This document shows positions 1-8,245 of a stretch of 41,920 nucleotides of DNA, piece by piece; within the stretch, counting starts at the first letter, position 1, and each line of letters opens with the position of its first letter. The stretch is from a bacterium. GTDB taxonomy: Bacteria > Verrucomicrobiota > Verrucomicrobiia > Limisphaerales > JAJXZI01. Location: positions 1 through 41,920 of the forward strand of contig JAJXZI010000130.1 of assembly GCA_021780115.1 (NCBI GenBank), in the 5' to 3' direction. The position numbers and the translations under genes are program-made. The notes below the pieces were generated by a model that was not told the DNA's origin, did no database searches, and was given only the letters and a program-made list of their open reading frames with translations.

Positions 1-1
1 G

Positions 2-151
2 GTGATGCGCGGTGATCGCAATCAGGTTGCTGATGCGCCGCACCTTCGCATCCTGCCGCAGGGCCAGGGCGGTAAGAGCCAGCCCCGCGATGATCCCGGC
101 GGACTGAATGGCTTCAAACCAGTGCTTTCCAAGCCAGTCCAATACCCCCAT
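2..151 (-). CDS. Small membrane protein, partial (cut by window edge)
   Basis: A leftward reading frame starts at ATG 151 and is still open at the window edge after 50 codons. It begins MGVLDWLGKHWFEA, followed by one hydrophobic segment (residues about 17-31, IIAGLALTALALR) and then a charged stretch with DAKVRRISNLIAITAHH. This arrangement, a short N-terminus, one membrane helix and a basic tail, resembles small hypothetical proteins of phages and islands. I assign no function. It lies 53 bp downstream of the next leftward gene and may be co-transcribed with it. It belongs to the integrated element. Confidence 0.5.
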   Translation of the reverse strand, partial: MGVLDWLGKHWFEAIQSAGIIAGLALTALALRQDAKVRRISNLIAITAHH

Positions 152-204
152 TAGCCGGCATTGTACCAGACAGTCCCGACTTGTTCAACCCCCCGCGGGG
201 CGGG

Positions 205-447
205 CTAGAGAGAACTCGGAATATCGGGCCGTGCGAGGATCAAGGTCTTCCGCGGAATCCGCACGATGCGCTCCTCCGATCCGCAGCTTGCGCCAGGCGG
301 CAGGCGGTCGGCTGCCGCCCCGGTGATGTCCGCGCCAATCACCGCGAAATCGCCGTCCGCGAGCTCGAAAATGTCCGGGCAGCCGCGGAGCGCGGCGGTG
401 CGGGCGCCGTTCGCGTGCGGGTCCGGACCGAGCCTGCGTGTGAACAT
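205..447 (-). CDS. Conserved small hypothetical protein of the element
   Basis: An 80-residue protein starting at ATG 447; an upstream in-frame TTG at 462 would run back into the palindrome and is less likely. The core (CPDIFELADGDFAVIGADIT, then PPGASCGSEERIVRIPRKTL) reads as a genuine compact domain, not a shadow frame. It resembles small unannotated proteins I associate with actinobacterial and other mobile elements, but I know no biochemical role. It is divergent from the XRE regulator at 507, with a palindromic operator candidate at 455-470 just upstream of its start, so control by that regulator is plausible. Confidence 0.65.
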   Translation of the reverse strand: MFTRRLGPDPHANGARTAALRGCPDIFELADGDFAVIGADITGAAADRLPPGASCGSEERIVRIPRKTLILARPDIPSSL

Positions 448-454
448 GCCACAA

Positions 455-470
455 CCTAACAATAGTTAGG
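455..470. promoter_or_regulatory. Palindromic operator candidate
   Basis: CCTAAC-AATA-GTTAGG: two perfect 6-bp arms around a 4-bp AT-rich centre. It lies 8 bp from the leftward start at 447 and 37 bp before the XRE start at 507. Its AT content stands out in GC-rich DNA. The size and position fit an operator for the adjacent XRE protein, autoregulating and controlling both directions. That role is inferred. Confidence 0.5.
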
Positions 471-506
471 TGCGCGGTCAAACCATTTCTTCGGTATGGC
501 TGGGGG

Positions 507-761
507 ATGGACACAAGCCAGTTGCGTCAGGCCATCTGCTCCCAGGTCGCGCGCGTTTTGCGGGAAGAGCGGGAGAAGCGCGGGTTGTCCATGACCGTCC
601 TCGGTGAACGGGCGGGCTTGTCCCAGCAAATGGTCAGCTACGTGGAGCGCGGACTGCGGAATCCGAGCCTGGACACCCTCCTGCGTCTGAGCGGCGCTTT
701 GGGGATTTCCTTGGAGGCAGTGGTTCGACGCGCACGGAGCGCGGCCTTGCACGCGCGTTGA
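507..761 (+). CDS. XRE-family helix-turn-helix regulator
   Basis: An 84-residue protein that is almost entirely one Cro/C1-type HTH domain (about residues 12-68). It shows the characteristic order LREEREKRGLSMTVLGERAG, LSQQMVSYVERGLRNPSLDT, then LLRLSGALGISLEAV. The recognition helix is around SQQMVSYVE. The tail is a short basic stretch with no effector domain, as in minimal phage and island repressors. It sits next to a palindrome at 455-470 and upstream of the recombinase, so it probably controls maintenance or excision of the element. Its 3' end overlaps, tail to tail, the leftward HTH gene ending at 634. Confidence 0.85.
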   Translation: MDTSQLRQAICSQVARVLREEREKRGLSMTVLGERAGLSQQMVSYVERGLRNPSLDTLLRLSGALGISLEAVVRRARSAALHAR

Positions 762-1008
762 GCCTTTCGCCCGGCGTTTTGGCAAGCGCGTAATACGGAC
801 CGACGACGCGACACGGCGCATACGCCTCGATCATCCGCAGCCGGAGTCTGAGCAGGCTGCGCGCCGGGCTTTGTTCGGCGTGAAAGATCGAGGTCCGCGA
901 AACGTGCATGTCGCGCGCGGCTTCGGCCCGGCTCCGGCCCGCCGCTTCCCGGCAACGCCGGGCCACAGCGGCCAAGCATTGCTCCGAGAGGAAGGATTTC
1001 TTGAGCAT
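634..1008 (-). CDS. Small HTH-like protein with a read-through tail
   Basis: Starts at ATG 1008 (an in-frame TTG at 1026 is the alternative) and gives 124 residues. The first 76 or so look like a real domain: ARRCREAAGRSRAEAARDMH, then VSRTSIFHAEQSPARSLLRL, ending RLRMIEAYAPCRVVGPYYAL, compatible with an XRE-like HTH. The remaining residues (from TPGERLNARARPR) are low-complexity, arginine-rich sequence encoded antisense to the XRE gene at 507-761 and are probably not ancestral. A lost stop codon, or juxtaposition during element assembly, would explain the 128-bp convergent overlap. Its DNA target is unknown. Confidence 0.6.
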   Translation of the reverse strand: MLKKSFLSEQCLAAVARRCREAAGRSRAEAARDMHVSRTSIFHAEQSPARSLLRLRLRMIEAYAPCRVVGPYYALAKTPGERLNARARPRSVRVEPLPPRKSPKRRSDAGGCPGSDSAVRAPRS

Positions 1009-1110
1009 GAAATCAGTCTGTGCCAATGCAGGCCATTTTGGCTACGTTTTTCGCTTGCCCTCCGCCCGGTTCGTCGCGTATGAACAAGGGAGAGAAACAG
1101 CGATTGCGCC

Positions 1111-2625
1111 ATGAAAGTGGACACGTCGGCCCATGGGACGGAAGTGCCGAAGCACGTCGGCATCTGGATTCGCGTCTCGACCGAAGACCAGGCGAGGGGG
1201 GAAAGCCCCCAACACCACCTGCAGCGTGGGCGGGCTTACGCTGCCGCCAAGGGCTGGACAGTCAAAGAAGTCTATGACCTCGCCGGCACCAAAGGATTCA
1301 GCGGCAAATCCGTCAAAGAACACCCCGAAGCCAAGCGGATGCTCGACGACATCCGCCGGGGGCACATCACCGCCCTCATTTTCTCGAAACTCGCCCGCCT
1401 CGCCCGCAACACCAAGGAACTGCTGGAGCTCGCCGACTTTTTCCGCGAGTGTCGCGCCGACCTCATCAGCCTGCAGGAAGCCATTGACACGAGCACCCCG
1501 GCCGGACGGCTCTTTTACACGATGGTCGCCGCCCTGGCGCAGTGGGAGCGGGAGGAAATCGCCGACCGTGTCAGGGCATCCGTCGCGGTCAGGGCGAAGC
1601 TCGGCAAGCCCCTCACCGGCCACGCTCCCTTCGGCTACCAGTGGAAGGACAGGAAACTCGTTCCTCATCCCGACGAAGGCCCCGTCCGCGCGCGGGTGTA
1701 CGAACTCTACCGGGAACACCGCCGGAAAGGCGTCGTCGCCCGCCTGATGAACGACGCCGGCTACCGCACCCGGAACGGATGCAGGTGGAGCGACATCACC
1801 GTTGGCCGGGTGATCCAATGCACGAGCGCCAAAGGCATCTACTACCTCAACCGCACCCGCAAACTCGGCAACTGGCGCTGGGAAATGAAGTCGGAGAGCG
1901 AATGGGGCGTGATCCAATGCGAACCAGTCGTATCGGAAGACCTCTGGAACGCCTGCAACCAGATTCTTGAAGAGCACGCGAAGAAACCCAAGCGCCCAGG
2001 GAAGAAGCCGGTGCATCTCTTCGCCGGCCTCGCCTATTGCAGGTGCGGACAGAGGATGTACGTGAAAGCAAACTCGCCCAAGTACATCTGCGAGAAGTGC
2101 CGGAACAAGATTCCGATCGTCGATTTGGAGGCGATTTTCCACGACGAACTGAAGGATTTCTTTGTCGCTCCTGAGCGCATCGCCGCCCACCTGTTGGAGG
2201 CCGATCAGAACCTCAAGGGCAAGGAAACCCTTCTGGAAAACCACCGGCGCGAAATCCAAAAGGTGCGTGACCAGATGGCGCGCACTCACCAGCTTTACCT
2301 CGACGGCAACGTCACGAGCCAGGGATTCGGCGAATTCTACAAACCCGCCGAGGAACGCCTGAACCAGCTCCTTGCCGAACTGCCGAAACTTGAGGCGGAA
2401 ATCGATCACCGCAAAGTTGCGAATGTGTCTGCCGAGGAAGTCGTCTCCGAAGCCCGCCAACTCTATACCCGCTGGCCGGAGCTTCCGGTCGAGGACAAGC
2501 GCAAAATCGTCGAATGCGTTCTGGAAAAGATCACCGTCGGCGACGGAGAAATCGACCTAACCCTCGCGTGTATGCCCACTTCTGAAGAACTCACCAAAAG
2601 CCAACAGACGCTACGGCGCCGGTGA
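1111..2625 (+). CDS. Large serine recombinase (site-specific integrase)
   Basis: A 504-residue large serine recombinase. The catalytic resolvase domain (about residues 15-155) carries the nucleophile in IRVSTEDQ, the conserved arginine motif FSKLARLARN, and LAQWEREEIADRVR. The recombinase domain follows (GHAPFGYQWKDRKL to about 270). A zinc ribbon (CRCGQRM, CEKCRNK; about residues 311-336) comes next, then a coiled-coil region (ENHRREIQKVRDQM) typical of large serine integrases. It would catalyse attP x attB integration, with excision needing a directionality factor not seen here. The last codons (RRR and the TGA at 2623-2625) appear to lie in the host comM sequence, so the target may supply its stop codon. 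Start ATG 1111 is chosen because the catalytic domain follows at once; no convincing ribosome site is seen. Confidence 0.93.
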   Translation: MKVDTSAHGTEVPKHVGIWIRVSTEDQARGESPQHHLQRGRAYAAAKGWTVKEVYDLAGTKGFSGKSVKEHPEAKRMLDDIRRGHITALIFSKLARLARNTKELLELADFFRECRADLISLQEAIDTSTPAGRLFYTMVAALAQWEREEIADRVRASVAVRAKLGKPLTGHAPFGYQWKDRKLVPHPDEGPVRARVYELYREHRRKGVVARLMNDAGYRTRNGCRWSDITVGRVIQCTSAKGIYYLNRTRKLGNWRWEMKSESEWGVIQCEPVVSEDLWNACNQILEEHAKKPKRPGKKPVHLFAGLAYCRCGQRMYVKANSPKYICEKCRNKIPIVDLEAIFHDELKDFFVAPERIAAHLLEADQNLKGKETLLENHRREIQKVRDQMARTHQLYLDGNVTSQGFGEFYKPAEERLNQLLAELPKLEAEIDHRKVANVSAEEVVSEARQLYTRWPELPVEDKRKIVECVLEKITVGDGEIDLTLACMPTSEELTKSQQTLRRR

Positions 2626-2956
2626 GGGCCAGTTCGCCGACGAGGGCAAAGTTTTCAAGCTGGTCGGTCTCCATCTGTTCACTGGCGGCCAGCATCCCGA
2701 CGGCGATGGGCAGGTCGAAGCTCGGCCCCTCCTTTTTCACGTCGGCGGGCGCGAGGTTGATGGTGGTGCGGCCCATGGGAAATTTGTAGCCGGAGTTGCT
2801 CAGGGCGGTGGTGACGCGATCGCGCGATTCCTTGACGGCCGCATCGGGCAGGCCCACGATGACGATGAGCGTTTCGCCCCAGCCCGCGTTGACCTCCACT
2901 TCGACGGGATAAGCCTCAATGCCATTCAAGGCAGCCGAACAAACCCTGGCAAGCAT
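2591..2956 (-). pseudogene. comM: comM (YifB, Mg-chelatase-like) 5' fragment
   Basis: The N-terminal domain of ComM/YifB, starting at ATG 2956 with MLARVCSAALNGIEAYPVEV, then IVIVGLPDAAVKESRDRVTT, NSGYKFPMGRTTINLAPADV and VGMLAA. About 115 residues match the family before the frame runs into element DNA and stops at 2591. Complete members are around 500 residues and continue into an AAA+ ATPase domain, absent here. ComM is a DNA helicase that extends heteroduplex during natural transformation, and comM is a known island integration site in other bacteria. The gene is disrupted here and presumably non-functional unless the element excises. Confidence 0.88.
2608..2625. other. Element/comM junction (att site)
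   Basis: Read leftward, the comM frame encodes the conserved GELALTGAV and then abruptly ASVGFW and a stop, whereas ComM proteins normally continue with RPV and a basic run. The switch falls around 2612-2620 (CTACGGCGCC on the plus strand). Serine integrases recombine at a central dinucleotide; GT or AC in this stretch is a candidate. The exact crossover cannot be fixed without the other end of the element or an uninterrupted homologue. Confidence 0.6.
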
Positions 2957-3068
2957 GACCCAGTCTTGGCCCAAGTCGCCGTCCACTGCAATTCACTTTT
3001 TGGCGCGCTCACCGGCGGGAACTTTGCCTCACGCCTTGAAATGGCCTCCCGGACGCGGATTTCAAACC

Positions 3069-4331
3069 TCATCCCTTCGCGCTGTCGCGGATTCCGCGAA
3101 ACATCGCCTCCACGTTTTCGATTGGTGTGTTGCCCTGGATGTTGTGGATGGCGTCGAAGACGTACCCGCCGCCTTCGTTGAGGATGCCGATGCGCTGGCG
3201 CACCTCGTGATAGACCTCGTCCGGCGTGCCGAATGGCAGCGTCTTCTGCGTGTCCACGCCGCCGCCCCAGAACACCAGGTCCCGGCCGAACTCGCGCTTC
3301 AGCCGCGCCGGGTCCATGTCCGTCGCCGAGCACTGGACCGGGTTGAGGACATCGAAGCCGGCGCTGATGAAGTCCGGGATCAACTGGTAGATCGAGCCGC
3401 ACGAGTGAATGAACGTCTTCCACTGCGTCCGCCGGTGGATGAGGTCGTTCACGCGTTGGTGGAACGGCTTGAAAAGATCGCGATACGACGGCACCGAGAT
3501 GAACGGCCCGCGCTGCGTCCCGAAATCCGTGCCGGTGATGAGCGCCACCTGCACGAGGTCGCCGAAGAGATCGATCAACGTGTGGAGATTCTGGAGGCCC
3601 ACCGCGCACTGGCGCTCGAAGATTTTCCAGACGTAATCGCGCCGCGTCCTGGTGGAGATGTACCACTCGGTCACGTCGCGGATGCCTTGGGGATGCTTGA
3701 GGAACGGCGCGGGCACCAGCGCAATGTCCCCAAAGCCAGTGCCGGGGATGATCAGCATGGCGCCGAACTCCTGGCGTTGCGCAAACCACTTCTTCCGCTC
3801 TCGGAAATAGACTACGTCCTCCGGTTTGAGCAGGCCGAATTCCTCCGTGTTGGCTTCGGGGTCGAGCCGCTCCTCGTCGATCGGCTCCTGCCGGATGATC
3901 GCGTCGAAGAAGTAACCGCCTTCGGGCATGTGGGCGCTGGCGGGGACCGTGGTGTCGCCTTCGGGATACATCAGCCAGCCGCCGTCGGGCGCGGGTGTGA
4001 GATTCATCTGGCCCGGCACCAGACACGGCGTGCCGTCGAACAGGGTGAACGGCTTCCAGTCTTTCGACTCCGTGCCGAGGATGGACGTGCGGGGCGGTGT
4101 GCCGACGACGTCGATCCCCAGCGCCGCGCGCAACTCGTCATCGATCTCGCCGAGCATCTGGTAGGGCTCGATGACTTTCACGAGGCGCGTGCCGTTGCCC
4201 AGAAGCCGCTGGCGCAGCCGATGGACCACGGAGACGTGGATGCCTGTGACGAAAGTCGCGCCAAAATCGACACAGACACGGTCGGGGGATTGGTGGTTCA
4301 GAGTGGCGTGAAGGCGCGCGCGCGAATTCAT
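3069..4331 (-). CDS. URO-D / cobamide methyltransferase-family protein
   Basis: A 420-residue protein of the uroporphyrinogen decarboxylase fold. Start ATG 4331 (MNSRARLHATLNHQSPDRV) matches the usual family beginning; an upstream extension is non-conserved. HSCGSIYQLIPDFISAGFD, NPVQCSATDMDP and a late WGGGVDTQKTLPFGT form the C-terminal barrel region where methyltransferase members bind zinc through His and Cys. It lacks the arginine-rich N-terminus of true HemE, so a corrinoid-linked methyltransferase or related demethylase is more likely than haem synthesis. Many such paralogues occur in Verrucomicrobiota and Planctomycetota with unknown substrates. It stands alone between comM and the PepSY gene. 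Confidence 0.8.
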   Translation of the reverse strand: MNSRARLHATLNHQSPDRVCVDFGATFVTGIHVSVVHRLRQRLLGNGTRLVKVIEPYQMLGEIDDELRAALGIDVVGTPPRTSILGTESKDWKPFTLFDGTPCLVPGQMNLTPAPDGGWLMYPEGDTTVPASAHMPEGGYFFDAIIRQEPIDEERLDPEANTEEFGLLKPEDVVYFRERKKWFAQRQEFGAMLIIPGTGFGDIALVPAPFLKHPQGIRDVTEWYISTRTRRDYVWKIFERQCAVGLQNLHTLIDLFGDLVQVALITGTDFGTQRGPFISVPSYRDLFKPFHQRVNDLIHRRTQWKTFIHSCGSIYQLIPDFISAGFDVLNPVQCSATDMDPARLKREFGRDLVFWGGGVDTQKTLPFGTPDEVYHEVRQRIGILNEGGGYVFDAIHNIQGNTPIENVEAMFRGIRDSAKG

Positions 4332-4502
4332 GGCGCCAATTCTGGTTAGAAACCGTGAACCGACACAAGGCAAACGAAAACGAGGAAAGCGAAGGCCTCC
4401 GCCTCCCACGCCAAAATCTCACCGACCGCGGCGCCGGCGCCAGTGTGGAGAACCGGGGGGAGTTACCACCCGAATCGTGGGGCCGATATCACTCACCATC
4501 TG

Positions 4503-4826
4503 TTATTGGCTGCCGTCGGCTTTCACTGCGCTCAACAGGCCGGTGGGCGTTTTCAGGTTCGTATGCACGACGTCGCCGGTGTGAGCATCGACGAACACCT
4601 CGACAAGGTCCTTGGAGCCGGGCGCACTGATGTTCACCGCCCACACCCGTCGGCCGCCCACCCGCTCCAACTGCGCCGACTGGATTTGCCCGCCGGGCAG
4701 GCGGCCCAGCGCGATCCGCTCGGCGTCGGCACGGCCTGACGATGGATTCAGGCTGAAGCAGCCCGTCCCCGCCGCGGCCAGGACCGCCCCCGTCAGAATG
4801 GGCAACCACACAGATTTCACGTTCAT
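4503..4826 (-). CDS. Small PepSY-like exported lipoprotein
   Basis: A 107-residue protein starting at ATG 4826. The N-terminus (MNVKSVWLPILTGAVLAAAG then TGC) is a signal peptide ending in a weak lipobox with Cys23 as likely lipidation site. The mature part has the layout of a PepSY domain: a helix (ADAERIALGRLPGGQIQSAQ), a strand (RRVWAVNISAPG), and a second strand ending EVFVDAHTGDVV, the usual PepSY terminal hairpin. Such domains are often inhibitory or chaperone-like in the periplasm. No partner gene is adjacent, so the role is unknown. Confidence 0.75.
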   Translation of the reverse strand: MNVKSVWLPILTGAVLAAAGTGCFSLNPSSGRADAERIALGRLPGGQIQSAQLERVGGRRVWAVNISAPGSKDLVEVFVDAHTGDVVHTNLKTPTGLLSAVKADGSQ

Positions 4827-4922
4827 GGTATTCTCTTTCGTTCGAGCACGGACAACAGGCCCGACGGCGAAGGTCCGGCCTCGGCCCCCCCAGTCTCCGT
4901 CAAGCGGCGTACCGAAGCAACG

Positions 4923-4943
4923 GCGAAGCGGGAACGCCGCGCG
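4923..4943. repeat. 21-bp match to the end of the 90-bp dispersed repeat
   Basis: This stretch is identical over 21 bases to 8326-8346, the right-hand end of the dispersed repeat copy at 8.2 kb. The similarity does not continue on either side. It may be a remnant or a chance GC-rich match. Confidence 0.35.
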
Positions 4944-5000
4944 GTCGCTCGTCGTAAGCGGCCGCACGGCAAGACCACCACCACGACGCTGCTGGCGTGA

Positions 5001-5258
5001 TTGTTCGCGCGCAACGGACGGAACCCGAGCTGCCTCATCGGCGGCCTGCCGAACAACCCCGGTCAGGGCGCGCGGTTCACCGAGAGCGAGTGGTGCATCC
5101 TCGAGGGCGACAAATACGACACGGCGTTCTGCGACAAGCGCAGCAAGTTCCCCCATTACCTGCCGGAGGTCGCCGTCATCAACAACCTCGCGTTCGATCC
5201 CGCGGACATTTTTCCGGACTTAGCGTCGCTCCAGAAGATATTCAGCCATTTCATCTGA
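5001..5258 (+). pseudogene. Possible decayed coding fragment
   Basis: The 4827-5307 interval has no clear gene. One rightward frame within it reads like protein and not like a shadow: NPSCLIGGLPNNPGQGARF, then ESEWCILEGDKYDTAFCDKR, then FPHYLPEVAVINNLAFDPAD, with balanced composition and two Cys. It has no convincing start and stops at 5256-5258 after 85 codons. I do not recognise the family. It could be the remaining C-terminal piece of a deleted gene. Confidence 0.3.
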
Positions 5259-5307
5259 GTGATTCCGCGCAACGGCCTGCTGCTGGCCAACACGCCGGCC
5301 AGAGGTT

Positions 5308-5919
5308 TCATGGGAAACGCCGTTGCGTTGAGAATCTCCGGCGCACGGTGCGCGCCCGGCGGTACAGAAACAGCGCGCTCCCGCCCAGCAAACCGAGGGC
5401 AAGAGCCGACGGCTCCGGCACGACGACATAAAGGGCGAAACTCTGCAGGCCGATTAAGGCAGCCGGCAGTGGATTTCCGGGAGGCCCCGGATTTCCAAGC
5501 GGACCGATGATGAAGATGGATGATTGCCCAACGTGGCCGCCTGGGTGATTCGCGGCTGCGAAGGTGGGACCGTCGCTGGCTCTCCACGCTACCACTTGCA
5601 CTACAGCCATGTCTCCCCATTCCACGCCGGGAACCGCGAAATAGGCCCCACCGAAGTATCCTGGATCCCCCACGAAAAAACCCACTGGAACTCCGACTGG
5701 CTGCAAACTATTTCCCGGCGTAGCTGCATACAACCCGGCCAGGAATGCTGGCCCAGCGAGTGGAGTTGTGCCATCTACATCATATATTGGCGAATCCACG
5801 CCCCTCGGGTCATAATTGTGAAAATCCACTAGCCCTTGACTGAAACAGATCGAACAGGAAGACCAAATCACCGCCAGCACGATCCTGGTCTTTGGGAAAA
5901 GCACTTGCCGCGTATTCAT
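5308..5919 (-). CDS. PEP-CTERM secreted protein
   Basis: A 203-residue exported protein. An N-terminal signal peptide (RIVLAVIWSSCSICFSQG) is followed by a glycine/proline-rich globular part and a C-terminal sorting signal: VPEPSALALGLLGGSALF then YRRARTVRRR. That is the PEP motif, transmembrane helix and basic tail that exosortase systems cleave and export, placing the protein outside the cell or in extracellular matrix. The middle (NYDPRG, VVQVVAWRASDG) follows the same plan as the N-terminal module of the gene upstream and of the PEP-CTERM protein at 32374. It starts 22 bp after the stop of the upstream leftward gene and is probably in one transcript with it. Confidence 0.85.
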   Translation of the reverse strand: MNTRQVLFPKTRIVLAVIWSSCSICFSQGLVDFHNYDPRGVDSPIYDVDGTTPLAGPAFLAGLYAATPGNSLQPVGVPVGFFVGDPGYFGGAYFAVPGVEWGDMAVVQVVAWRASDGPTFAAANHPGGHVGQSSIFIIGPLGNPGPPGNPLPAALIGLQSFALYVVVPEPSALALGLLGGSALFLYRRARTVRRRFSTQRRFP

Positions 5920-5941
5920 GGCCGATGATCTATATGAGCGA

Positions 5942-8155
5942 TTAGGGCTTTACCGGTACAATCCAACTGGCCCAATTGTACTCGTGGGTTGTGTGTGTCG
6001 CAAAACCCTGGATAGTCCAAAATGTCTGGTTGTCGTTCGGATCAACGGTCGTGTAGGAGAAATCGCCCCACCGCACGACGCCGGGAGGATTGACCACATA
6101 GCCATTTGTGCTGCCGGCCTGAATGAGGACGGGTGCGCCAATCATGGTTCCACCGGGCAGTCGAGCACTGTAAAGCGCGCTGATGTAGTTACTCCGACTG
6201 GATCCAGAGAAGCCGACAAGCATCACATTCGAGGAGTTCACGGACAGGGATGGCATATAATACCACCAAGGGCTGGTCGTCGAGTTGTCGTAAACCATGC
6301 CGCTGGCACTGTACGTCAGGTTGGTGCCGGTGGTATTTAACTGCAATTTCCACCATTGGACACCTGAGCGATCCACACTTGAGCCACTTTCGTCGCCATC
6401 ATAATTGCCGTTTGCACTGTTTAATCCGACGTGCTGGCAAGCCCAAAGATACCCGTTCCTGATGACCGCCATGTGCAGGCGGCTTCCCGTGGCGGCGAGA
6501 GTGACGGCGTTCGTGCTTCCAAGTTGGGGAGCACCAAGGTTCGCGTTCGGATTACTGTCGAAGTCGAAATAGCGCGTCGGATTGCTGACCGACAATTGCT
6601 GCCACCCATTCGTGTCAGCCTACGAGGCGCTGGTTCCTGTCCACTGGATGCGGCGGTAGTAATTCGTGCCGGGCCAATAATAGGTTCCCGTGCCCTGCGG
6701 TAGTCCCTTGGCGATACACCAAGCCCAGCCGCCGAGCGGGGCAGAGTCCAGATTAACAGCTACCTGCACTTTCCATGTCGGCAGATCACCGTTGGCAGTC
6801 TGAGTGGTGTTTGTCAGAACAGTCATGGTGTTGCTTCCTTGGTACACGCCGGGTTTCGGCATGCAGGCGATCACGTTGTCGTCGATAACAGCAACCCCGT
6901 TGGTCCGAAAGAACCGCAGCACTGAAACATAAACGCCGCCGGTATCCACCCCGAGGGTTGGCGAATCGCAATCGTCGCCAGCTTTTGCCAGCATCAGTAC
7001 TTTCTTAGTCCAGCCATCCGTGAGCGGGAGCGGGCTGCTGTTGGTCGTGTAAGCGAAGACGATCTGCTGCGAGAGGCTATCGACTCCGCACGCCAGCCAG
7101 CGTCCACTCTGCTGGTCATAGATGACGCGCGCATCAAGTGGCGAGTTGCTTGGGTAACCCGTTCCCGGCACAGCGAAGAAGCTCACGGTGGGCATGTTTG
7201 TGAGGCGATTGCCGGCTTTGTCGTAAACTGCGATCTTGAAGTTCACAATCTCGACGAAATTGGACGGACCGACCGCGCCATCTGTGTCAGCAATATCGTA
7301 GGCACTCTGGTCTCCTCCGTTGATGCCCTGGAATCCTATCGCTGTTCGGAAGAACGTCTTGGCCGTGTCTGTCGTGCTCACCGCGTCGAAGCCGATTTGG
7401 CCGCTGCCGCTCGTGTCCGCGAGGACCTGGCGCGGTGTCCAGACCGGCGAATTGAGATCGGTGTTGGTCAGCAGAGTGTAAGGGTAGCCCGGTTCAGTGC
7501 CGTGTAAAGTGGGCGTGACCGTGCCGTTGCGATTGTTCGTGATGCTCAACCACAACGAACCGCTGGGATACGGCCCCAGCGGGCCGGGGCCGAGTGGTGC
7601 GGGCGCCACAGGTGTCGGAGCCGCGCCTGTCACCCCGCCGTGAATAGGGGCCATGCCAGAGTAGAACATGTAAATTCGGCCTGGCAGATTCAGCACCGTC
7701 GGCGTCGGCGTCGGTGGAGGCGAACCGCTGGGCGCCGGATCGGAGCCGGTCGCCTGGGTCCACACGGCACTTCCGCCAATGTAAGAGCCATACCACGCCA
7801 CAACTTGGAGGACGGCGTTATTGCTGGCGGTCACGCCGGCCACCGGACCAAACGAGTAGTCGAAGAAGCTACCCGTGCCCGAACCCATCGCATTGAGATC
7901 GCCGGAGGTGATCGTGTAGCCATCGACGCCCAGCGTGTTGGTCACGGCGGACAGATGGTCGGCATCCGGCCCGCCGAGAACCTGGACCATCGTGCCAGCC
8001 GGCGCAGGATTCGTGACGCCGTTCTGGACGATCCAAATGCCGTAGCCGCTGTCGTAGTTGTTGCACAAGACCGTGCCGTCGGCGTTGGCGTGAAGGGCCA
8101 GGAGCGTCAAGCCGCCGGCCACCGCGAGGGTCCGAAGCGCACGGTTTGCTTTCAT
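5942..8155 (-). pseudogene. Large secreted protein interrupted by an in-frame TAG
   Basis: The frame starts at ATG 8155 (MKANRALRTLAVAGGLTLLA, a signal peptide) and would encode 736 residues, except that codon 512 (positions 6620-6622) is TAG. Both sides are in the same frame and both read as protein: before it YYRRIQWTGTSAS, after it ADTNGWQQLSVSNPTRYFDF. The N-terminal 150 residues share the NNYDSGYGI module with the PEP-CTERM proteins at 5308 and 32374. Next comes a linker, then a large domain (TDGAVGPSNFVEIVNFKIAV, ARVIYDQQSGRWLACGVDS) ending TTHEYNWASWIVPVKP. No PEP-CTERM tail is present. It may be a recent nonsense mutation, a sequencing error or read-through; the substrate is unknown. 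Without read-through the product is 511 residues. Confidence 0.75.
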
Positions 8156-8245
8156 AGCGTCAGCAACTCTGTGCCCGCGCGCCTCCGCCGTCAAGCCCTC
8201 GGGGGCGAAGGCGCCTGCTTTTACCGCCCCACTTTCCGCTGCCCC

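Larger units (their letters stand above)
1..2613. mobile_element. End of an integrated element inserted in comM
   Basis: Small accessory genes, an XRE repressor and a large serine recombinase lie to the left of an abruptly truncated comM reading frame. The recombinase is the last gene before the junction, which is usual for serine-integrase elements. comM reads leftward, so its missing C-terminal part should lie beyond the left edge of the window and the element must extend past position 1. The right boundary is set where the ComM-like protein sequence stops matching the family, at about 2612-2620. The left end, cargo and total size cannot be seen. That comM is interrupted is seen in the sequence; the integration mechanism is inferred. 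Confidence 0.75.

Noticed and set aside
1042-2460. A leftward open frame of 472 codons opposite the recombinase
   Set aside because: Shadow of the serine recombinase gene, with no recognisable domain and starting or ending nowhere sensible.
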